From the NCBI GenBank assembly GCA_964637695.1, contig CAZWVF010000034.1, positions 1-29,532 of the forward strand: 29,532 nucleotides of DNA, given 5' to 3'. A program made the position numbers and the translations under genes. Source of the stretch: JAGLTZ01 sp964637695. Its GTDB lineage: Bacteria > Blakebacterota > Blakebacteria > Blakebacterales > Blakebacteraceae. The stretch's first letter is position 1, and each line of letters begins with the position of its first letter. Positions 23,699 to 29,532 of the stretch are shown piece after piece. Under the pieces are notes generated by a model, which saw only the letters and a list, made by a program, of their open reading frames with translations, was not told where the DNA came from and ran no database searches.

Positions 23699-24730
23699 TT
23701 GATAAAAGCTGTTGAATGGAACGACGGTTCGATCCGGATGCTCGACCAGACACTTCTGCCTCAAAGGGAGGTCTATCTCGACCTGAGTGATTACCGGGAG
23801 ATCGCTGATGCCATAACCGGAATGAAGGTTCGCGGGGCCCCGGCGATCGGCATCACCGCTGCATATGGGCTGGCCCTGGCAGCTCGGGAGATCGAAGCCG
23901 ATTCGAAAGAGGAGCTGCTGAGACAACTCAAACCGGCATCTGACCTGCTTGCCTCCACCAGGCCAACCGCCGTAAACCTCTTCCGGGCACTCGAAAGGCT
24001 GAACCGTGCAGCCGAAGAAGGTGATAGTGCAGACGGGATCAAAGCAACCCTGATAGCCGAAGCGCGGGCCGTTGAGACAGAGGCCGGGGAGTCGGAAATA
24101 TCACTGAGCCGACACGGTGCCGCATTAATTGAAGACGGCTTCAATGTCCTGACCCACTGCAATACGGGAGCGCTGGCATGCGGTGGATACGGCACCGCAC
24201 TAGGTATCATCAAGACGGCCTGGAGAGATGGGAAGCAGATCCATGTATACGCTGATGAAACCAGACCACTGCTGCAGGGTGCGCGCCTGACTGCCTGGGA
24301 GCTTCAGAAGGAAGGAATCCCCTGCACTATCATCACCGACAGCATGGCCGGTCATTTCATGTCGAGGGGAGCGGTCGATGCCATTTTCGTCGGGGCCGAT
24401 CGGATTGCCGCCAACGGCGACACCGCGAACAAGATAGGTACATACAGTCTGGCGGTTCTGGCGAAGGAGAACGGGGTACCCTTCTACGTTGCTGCACCCG
24501 CAAACACGGTGGATCTCTCCCTGGCATCGGGCGACCAGATCCCGATCGAGGAGCGGGCCCCGGGTGAGGTGCTTTCAATCGGAGAAACGCTCATAGCACC
24601 CGAAGGCAGCAGGGCTGCCAATCCGGCATTCGATGTCACTCCCAATTCCCACATATCGGCCATCATTACGGAATCTGGTATGGCAGTGAAACCATATGCG
24701 GATTCTCTTGGTGGGCTCGCAGTTGATTAG
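23699..24730 (+). CDS. mtnA: S-methyl-5-thioribose-1-phosphate isomerase (TTG start)
   Basis: 343 aa. Family motifs are complete: RGAPAIGITAAYGLALA, TRPTAVNLFRALERL, LTHCNTGALACGGYGTALG (catalytic Cys), DETRPLLQGARLTAWEL and GADRIAANGDTANKIGTYSLA (catalytic Asp). It opens the ring of 5-methylthioribose-1-phosphate (or 5-deoxyribose-1-phosphate) to the 1-phospho-ribulose form. No ATG fits the conserved N-terminus IKAVEWNDGSIRMLDQ; TTG at 23699, eight bases after AAGGTG, is the best start. It lies 74 bases after ade and 69 bases before mtnP. The eIF2B-like fold can mislead annotation, but the Cys and Asp motifs support MtnA. Confidence 0.92.
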   Translation: MIKAVEWNDGSIRMLDQTLLPQREVYLDLSDYREIADAITGMKVRGAPAIGITAAYGLALAAREIEADSKEELLRQLKPASDLLASTRPTAVNLFRALERLNRAAEEGDSADGIKATLIAEARAVETEAGESEISLSRHGAALIEDGFNVLTHCNTGALACGGYGTALGIIKTAWRDGKQIHVYADETRPLLQGARLTAWELQKEGIPCTIITDSMAGHFMSRGAVDAIFVGADRIAANGDTANKIGTYSLAVLAKENGVPFYVAAPANTVDLSLASGDQIPIEERAPGEVLSIGETLIAPEGSRAANPAFDVTPNSHISAIITESGMAVKPYADSLGGLAVD

Positions 24731-24799
24731 AGTGTAATCTGGCTGATGCCTTACAACATGTAACACAGGAAGTCATAAAGAGGAGGATGGAGAACAGAT

Positions 24800-25663
24800 A
24801 TGGCTGGAGCAAATATCGCTATAATCGGAGGCAGTGGTCTCTATGAAATTGAGGGTATGACCGGGATCGAGGAGGTGAAGCCCCGGACTCCTTTCGGCGA
24901 ACCAGGCGATGCCATTGTGATAGGTGAACTGGATGGCAGGAGGCTCGCATTCCTGCCCAGGCACGGCCGGGGCCACCGCTTCAGCCCTGCCGAGATACCC
25001 GTCAGGGCCAATATCTTTGCACTGAAATCACTCGGAATTGAATGGATTATATCGGTCAGTGCGGTGGGCAGCCTCAAGGAGGAGATCCACCCTGTTGACC
25101 TGGTTATCCCCGATCAGATCATTGACCGCACGAAGAGCAGGGTTAACACGTTCTTCGGCGACGGCCTGGTCGCGCATCTCTCGTTTGCCGATCCCTTCTG
25201 CTCCGTACTGAGTGAAATCCTCTATCAATCCGCCATCGAGGCAGGCGCAACTGCCCACAAAGGGGGCACTTATATAGCGATGGAGGGCCCCCTCTTTTCC
25301 ACAAAAGCCGAATCGAACCTGTACAGGTCGTGGGAAGCAGACATTATCGGCATGACCGCCCTGCCGGAAGCCAAGCTGGCCAGGGAAGCCGAGATCTGCT
25401 ATGCAACACTGGCCTGCGTCACCGACTATGACACCTGGCATGAAACGGAAGAATCGGTTACGATCGATGTCGCGATCGCGAACCTGCTCAAGAATGTCGA
25501 AACAGCCAAGAAGATCGTAGCGCTTGTCGCTGCACAGATACCGGACGGACGCGACTGCGAATGCGCATCGGCTCTTGAGAGAGGAATCATCACCGCACCA
25601 GATCTGATCCCTGACAAGATGAAGAAGGATCTTGACCTGCTTATCGGAAAATACGTGAAGTAA
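24800..25663 (+). CDS. mtnP: S-methyl-5'-thioadenosine phosphorylase
   Basis: 287 aa. NIAIIGGSGLYEIEGM, the phosphate-binding RHGRGHRFSPAEI, then YIAMEGPLFSTKAESN and TALPEAKLAREAEICYATLACVTDYDTWHE identify a trimeric purine nucleoside phosphorylase family member. The TDYD motif places Asp where 6-aminopurine-specific enzymes have it (6-oxopurine enzymes have Asn), supporting MTA/5'-deoxyadenosine phosphorolysis to adenine plus sugar-1-phosphate. AGGAGGA lies about 12 bases before ATG 24800, a somewhat long spacing. Its TAA overlaps the aldolase ATG by one base (TAATG), so the two are coupled. Confidence 0.93.
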   Translation: MAGANIAIIGGSGLYEIEGMTGIEEVKPRTPFGEPGDAIVIGELDGRRLAFLPRHGRGHRFSPAEIPVRANIFALKSLGIEWIISVSAVGSLKEEIHPVDLVIPDQIIDRTKSRVNTFFGDGLVAHLSFADPFCSVLSEILYQSAIEAGATAHKGGTYIAMEGPLFSTKAESNLYRSWEADIIGMTALPEAKLAREAEICYATLACVTDYDTWHETEESVTIDVAIANLLKNVETAKKIVALVAAQIPDGRDCECASALERGIITAPDLIPDKMKKDLDLLIGKYVK

Positions 25664-26367
25664 TGGATGCTGAACTGGGCATACTGGTTGAACTGTCACA
25701 TCACCTGGGAGATCCAACCCGTAACTATGTGGTCCTATGTGAAGGAAACGTTTCGGTCAGGGCAGATGCTGGTTCATTCTGGATAAATGCCAGCGGAATA
25801 GAACTGTGTACCACCGTTCGTGAATCTTTCGTCAGAGTGGACTGTGAGCGGGCACTCTCGATCCTGGATGAGGGGGAGAAGAGCGAGGAAGAGGTCAGAG
25901 AGCTGTTGACCAATGCCATGATAGATCCTCTTCCCACTACAGATTTACCCCGGTTATTAACTCCTTCGATCGAAACAATAACACACGCACTCTGCTACCG
26001 ATCAGCCGAGGTCAACTTCGTCGCCCACACACACCCTCCCGTCCTCCGTGATGTGAATTACCCGTCTTATGGGGAAACCTTTGCGATCGAAGAGGAGCTC
26101 CAGGAGAGACTTGGAACCGAACTGATTCCCCTGGTGATCCCGCCTTCCGATCCGGGCCTTCCACTGGCCCGTCTCATACAGAAACACCTGAACCTCTACT
26201 TTGACAGGCAGACCGGCCGGCCCGGAATCATCCTGCTTCAGGATCACGGTCTGATAGCAGCCGGTACCACGGCAGAAGAGGTCGGGCAGCTGACCGCTCT
26301 CGTCGTTGCTGCCGCCCGCGGTCAGGCAACAACCGGTCGAACAATGGATGGAGGCGCATCATGTTGA
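25663..26367 (+). CDS. Class II aldolase/adducin-family protein, candidate 5-(methylthio)ribulose-1-phosphate aldolase
   Basis: 234 aa. Family features in order are CEGNVSVRA (phosphate-binding GN.S), SFWINASGIEL, a conserved Glu in SIETITHALCYR, the zinc ligands HTHPP and a third His in LLQDHGLI. These are the metal and catalytic elements of fuculose-1-phosphate-type aldolases and of MtnB dehydratases. The position directly after mtnP, sharing TAATG, with mtnA upstream and no mtnC/D/K-type gene, suggests an aldolase of the DHAP-shunt type: splitting 5-methylthioribulose-1-P or 5-deoxyribulose-1-P to DHAP and an aldehyde. MtnB-like dehydratase activity is the alternative. Fold assignment is firm; substrate is inference from context. 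Confidence 0.8.
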   Translation: MDAELGILVELSHHLGDPTRNYVVLCEGNVSVRADAGSFWINASGIELCTTVRESFVRVDCERALSILDEGEKSEEEVRELLTNAMIDPLPTTDLPRLLTPSIETITHALCYRSAEVNFVAHTHPPVLRDVNYPSYGETFAIEEELQERLGTELIPLVIPPSDPGLPLARLIQKHLNLYFDRQTGRPGIILLQDHGLIAAGTTAEEVGQLTALVVAAARGQATTGRTMDGGASC

Positions 26368-28067
26368 GACATCTTCCCGCTCTTGGATTCGCCGGCCTGT
26401 TGATAGTCGCAGGCAATGCGTGTGGATCGAATTATTCGGGTCCCCCGGCCGATCTGGTGGTTATGAACGCCAGGGTTCTGACGGTCGATAAGGAGAATCC
26501 CATGGCCCAGGCCGTTGCCGTGATCGGCGAAGAGATAATCGCCGTTACCAGCAACAGCGGCATCAGGAAATACATCGAAGAGGGCACCACCGAGGTGATA
26601 GATGCCGGTGGCAGACTAATGATCCCCGGCTTCAATGATGCGCATGCTCATTTCAGGCCCCTCAATCCCGACTACATCGACCTGCGATACATCACAGATC
26701 CGAAAATCATCACCGAGAGAGTCAGAGAGAGGGTCGCACAGGTCGGGCCGGGTGAGCTGATCACCGGCGGTCGCTGGGAACACGAAATGTTCGACGATTC
26801 GAAGTGGCCGACCAAGGAACTGCTCGACAGCGTTGCCCCAAACAATCCGGTCGCACTGAGCCGTGCCGACGGTCACTCGGTACTGGTCAACAGCTACATC
26901 CTGCGAGCATCGGGCATTACCAACGACACTCCCGACCCCCCGGGTGGAGAGATCCAGAGAGATCCGGTGACGGGTGAAGCCACCGGCATCTTCAAGGAAT
27001 CTGCAAAAAGGCTCCTTAACTATGGTGCTGTACGGGTCAGGCGTACGGCCGAGGAACAGGAACAGCGCACAAGGCAGGGATGGGACGCCATGCTCGAGCT
27101 CACCAGGAGCCTTGGAGTTACCAGCATTCAGCATCCGGGTGGAGGGAATGCCGAGACATACCAGAGGATGATGGATGAGGGAAGGCTTACCGTTCGGGTT
27201 GATGTCGCGGGACGGCTCACAGACAACGAAGATAGGCTGCGCCAGTTCGATGAGTTAAGACGGAGGTATCCACGGGAGGGCAACTGGATCCGCTTCGGGT
27301 ACCTGAAGGGATTCATCGATGGAACCCTCGGTTCGGCAACCATGATGGTATTCAAGCCGTTCGAGGATGAACCGGATAAAACCGGCCTGCCGCAGATGAC
27401 CTACGAAGAACTGGAAAGTGCCGTGGTGGCATCCGACGCCATGGGCCTCCAGATCGGCATCCACGCTATCGGTCCCAAAGCCAACTACTGGATCCTGAAC
27501 GCTTTTGAGACCGCCCGGATCGTGAACGGTGTACGCGACAGCCGTCACCGCAGCGAGCACGCACAGATCCTCATCGACAGCGACATTCCGCGCTTTGCCG
27601 AGCTGGGTGTGATCGCCTCGATGCAGCCTACCCACTGCATCACCGACAAGAGGTTCTGTGAAAAAAGGATCGGTACCGAACGCAGCCGAGGTGCCTACGC
27701 CTGGCGCAGCCTGCTTGATGCCGGGGCCAGGATCGCTTTCGGAACCGATTACTCTGTAGAACCACTCGATCCGATGGAGGGACTTTACGCAGCGGTAACC
27801 AGGAAAGATCGCATGGGTGAAGAGGGTGACGGCTGGTTCCCCGACCAGAAACTGACGATGGAAGAGGCCATCGAACTGTACACGCTTGGCGCCTCCTACG
27901 CACAGTTCATGGAAGACCGCAAGGGTATGATTAAAGAGGGTTACCTGGCCGACATGGTGATCGTGAACCAGGATCTTCTTTCCCTGCCAGAGGAAGAGAT
28001 CATGAAGACGAAGGTGGACTTCACCATCGTGGGCGGCAGGGTCATCTTCGAACGGGTGGTCCGGTAA
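26361..28067 (+). CDS. Exported amidohydrolase of the YtcJ/Amidohydro_3 type
   Basis: 568 aa. The N-terminus LGFAGLLIVAGNACGS is a signal with a possible lipobox Cys at residue 21, so the protein is probably a lipoprotein. The amidohydrolase barrel carries GFNDAHAHF (first metal His pair), RADGHSVLVNS, KGFIDGTLGSATM, IHAIGPKANYWIL, RHRSEHAQIL and FGTDYSVEPLDPMEGLYAAV (last Asp), all typical of the YtcJ subgroup. It should hydrolyse an amide, N-acyl or ring C-N bond outside the cytoplasm; no substrate is known for most of the group. ATG 26361 overlaps the end of the aldolase gene by 7 bases, which indicates coupling with a cytosolic salvage operon despite the different compartment. Confidence 0.85.
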   Translation: MLRHLPALGFAGLLIVAGNACGSNYSGPPADLVVMNARVLTVDKENPMAQAVAVIGEEIIAVTSNSGIRKYIEEGTTEVIDAGGRLMIPGFNDAHAHFRPLNPDYIDLRYITDPKIITERVRERVAQVGPGELITGGRWEHEMFDDSKWPTKELLDSVAPNNPVALSRADGHSVLVNSYILRASGITNDTPDPPGGEIQRDPVTGEATGIFKESAKRLLNYGAVRVRRTAEEQEQRTRQGWDAMLELTRSLGVTSIQHPGGGNAETYQRMMDEGRLTVRVDVAGRLTDNEDRLRQFDELRRRYPREGNWIRFGYLKGFIDGTLGSATMMVFKPFEDEPDKTGLPQMTYEELESAVVASDAMGLQIGIHAIGPKANYWILNAFETARIVNGVRDSRHRSEHAQILIDSDIPRFAELGVIASMQPTHCITDKRFCEKRIGTERSRGAYAWRSLLDAGARIAFGTDYSVEPLDPMEGLYAAVTRKDRMGEEGDGWFPDQKLTMEEAIELYTLGASYAQFMEDRKGMIKEGYLADMVIVNQDLLSLPEEEIMKTKVDFTIVGGRVIFERVVR

Positions 28068-28132
28068 CCGGCGTAACTGGCAGGAGACCGGAAGTAATTC
28101 TTTGACAGAAGCCTGGAGGGTGCGCCCCGAAC

Positions 28133-29532
28133 CTACCTGGTTCCCCTCGCCTTCCAGGTTTTTATATCTATAACTTCACCATCGAGTGCAAAGGCCCGCA
28201 TGGTGCAGGTGTCACCGTTGACTTCGAAAAGGCAATAGTGCAGCGCCGACGCAAAGATTACTGAATGAGGATTCTGTCTCTCTGCATCTTCCTGTTTAGC
28301 ATAAGAGGGGGCCCCTCCCCCACCCGCGATAATTACTGATACTCCGCCTGGCGGTTCCGATCGTTCATAGGTGTGATCGTGTCCGGCAATCATTGCCGTT
28401 GCCTGGTATTTCTCGAGTAGCGGCATGACTACGTCTCTGCTCTCCCGGACGGTACGCTCATCGGGTATGCCATCCTCGTCAACTCTGCCGTGCCTGGCTG
28501 ATGACCATGCAGGGTAATGCATTGCCAGGAATATGAACCTGGCATTCGATCCTGCCAGCACCTCTTCCAGCCACTCCTCATTGTCGCTTCCGGCCGACCA
28601 GTCCTGCTGTCCGTCAATGCCGATGAGCAGTACACCCTTCTTCTCCTGGTACCAGTTATGAGCTCTGCCATCCTCCGAAGGACTGTAAAGCAGTTCATCA
28701 AATAGTGGAGCCTGTCGCTCATGATTGCCGATCACGGCATATACAGGCCTGCTGCTCAACAGGGAGCTCGCAGGTGCCCAGAACTGCTCATCCCATTCCC
28801 AGTCCCGTTCACCGGAAGTAACCAGATCTCCCAAGTGGATCATCAGTTCCGCTTCCGCTCCTGCAATTGCATCTGCTGCTGTCTTCCATCTCTCGGGATA
28901 TGTCCGGCTGTCACCTGTAGCGATGAACCTGAAATTGTCTCCTGCAGGGAAATCCGGACTCAATTCGAATTCCACCAGATGGCCGTCCCGCTCAGCCGCC
29001 AGAACATATTTGACCGGTTCTTCAGATCGATCAATGGGACGAGGAACGCGGAGCCTGTGAATGAGACCTGTTTCGGAGGTGGCGAGATACTCAATCCGCC
29101 CACCAGCGCCCGATGTACCCGGCACCTCTGATCGGTAGACAAAGACATTCGCGGGCATGTTGGTTCTGCATGTAACCGTGAAATAATCACTGTCGTAAGC
29201 GCCAAGTATCGGACCTGTCTGGAACCGGAGATCACTGCTCCTCAGTGGTATCAGCTTCATATCAAGAGAAAGTGTCATGCTTTCCTCTGAGGAACTGTTC
29301 CTTACATTCACCTCACCCGTGAGGCTGTTCAGACCACTTCTCAGGATGCCGGCGTCGATGGCAGGAATGGTGCGGTAGGCCATACCTTCGAGCGGTATCC
29401 CAATCGGCTTGCCGTTTATGGAAAACTTTATCCTGCGGCTGTCCAGTGTTCCGCCAGGTGTGAATTCCAGAAAGGAGTAAGGTGACTCATTACCGAAAGA
29501 TAAATCAATTGCCTGATAATATGTAAAGGTGG
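28133..29532 (-). CDS. Metallophosphoesterase, purple-acid-phosphatase-like (5' end outside window)
   Basis: The reading frame runs to the right edge of the window: upstream of the Met at 29383 it continues YYQAIDLSFGNESPYSFLEF through NGKPIGIPLEGM, so that Met is internal. At least 466 residues are visible. The N-terminal part is beta-rich and fibronectin-like. The catalytic domain has all calcineurin-like motifs: ATGDSR, MIHLGDLVTSG, AVIGNHE, LAMHYPAW and AGHDHTYER, which supply the two-metal site. Purple-acid-phosphatase-like enzymes with a beta-sandwich before the metal domain have this layout. It probably acts outside the cytoplasm, but the signal peptide is not in view. It converges with the amidohydrolase gene across 65 bp with no evident terminator. 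Confidence 0.88.
   Translation of the reverse strand, partial: TFTYYQAIDLSFGNESPYSFLEFTPGGTLDSRRIKFSINGKPIGIPLEGMAYRTIPAIDAGILRSGLNSLTGEVNVRNSSSEESMTLSLDMKLIPLRSSDLRFQTGPILGAYDSDYFTVTCRTNMPANVFVYRSEVPGTSGAGGRIEYLATSETGLIHRLRVPRPIDRSEEPVKYVLAAERDGHLVEFELSPDFPAGDNFRFIATGDSRTYPERWKTAADAIAGAEAELMIHLGDLVTSGERDWEWDEQFWAPASSLLSSRPVYAVIGNHERQAPLFDELLYSPSEDGRAHNWYQEKKGVLLIGIDGQQDWSAGSDNEEWLEEVLAGSNARFIFLAMHYPAWSSARHGRVDEDGIPDERTVRESRDVVMPLLEKYQATAMIAGHDHTYERSEPPGGVSVIIAGGGGAPSYAKQEDAERQNPHSVIFASALHYCLFEVNGDTCTMRAFALDGEVIDIKTWKARGTR

Noticed and set aside
28068..28132. Palindrome CCGGTAACCGG as a terminator at the end of the amidohydrolase gene
   Set aside because: The stem is only 5 bp, overlaps the stop codon and has no T-run; it is probably chance.
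1..29532. CRISPR array, phage structural genes, secondary-metabolite cluster or retron
   Set aside because: No regularly spaced repeats, no capsid/portal/terminase, no NRPS/PKS or reverse transcriptase motifs appear on either strand.

Overview
The window reads as a chromosomal segment of an uncultured Gram-negative bacterium of moderate-to-high GC. Exported proteins are typical of the FCB/Gemmatimonadota/Acidobacteriota range and related candidate phyla: a GWxTD-domain lipoprotein, a DUF5107-TPR protein, M28 and M55 peptidases, and a carboxypeptidase-regulatory/PKD protein. No rRNA or other phylogenetic marker is present, so this placement is inference. No complete tRNA, CRISPR array, integrase or transposase gene was found.

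Layout. (1) Positions 1-3168: the end of an FAD-dependent reductase of the geranylgeranyl-reductase type, coupled through a GTGA overlap to a cyclic-nucleotide-binding protein. Facing them is an operon of a DUF2892 membrane protein, a 54-aa membrane protein and a squalene/phytoene-synthase-family enzyme. (2) 3460-6022: an exported M55 D-aminopeptidase, then an aldehyde-dehydrogenase-fold protein that has lost its catalytic Cys and two active-site Glu. (3) 6200-14850, an accessory-looking stretch: a two-gene toxin-antitoxin-like unit, two tRNA 3'-end fragments, an M28 peptidase, a PKD/DUF5107 pair, a Fic protein behind an operator-studded promoter, a 179-bp MITE-like element, and an 80-bp copy of the 5' end of the DUF5107 gene. 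(4) 14851-20322: a GWxTD lipoprotein, a zinc alcohol dehydrogenase and an SDR/epimerase. (5) 20630-28067: a co-directional run CPBP protease - hpt - ade - mtnA - mtnP - class II aldolase - exported amidohydrolase. (6) From 28133 past the right edge: a metallophosphoesterase.

The most coherent system is the run at 21395-26367. MtnP would cleave methylthioadenosine (or 5'-deoxyadenosine) to adenine and a sugar phosphate. Adenine deaminase and hypoxanthine phosphoribosyltransferase would return the base to IMP. MtnA would isomerise the sugar phosphate and the class II aldolase could split it to DHAP plus an aldehyde. No methionine-cycle genes (mtnB/C/D/K type) accompany it. The most unusual single gene is the apparent aldehyde-dehydrogenase pseudoenzyme. 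The most unusual regulatory region is the four-box operator array over the Fic promoter.
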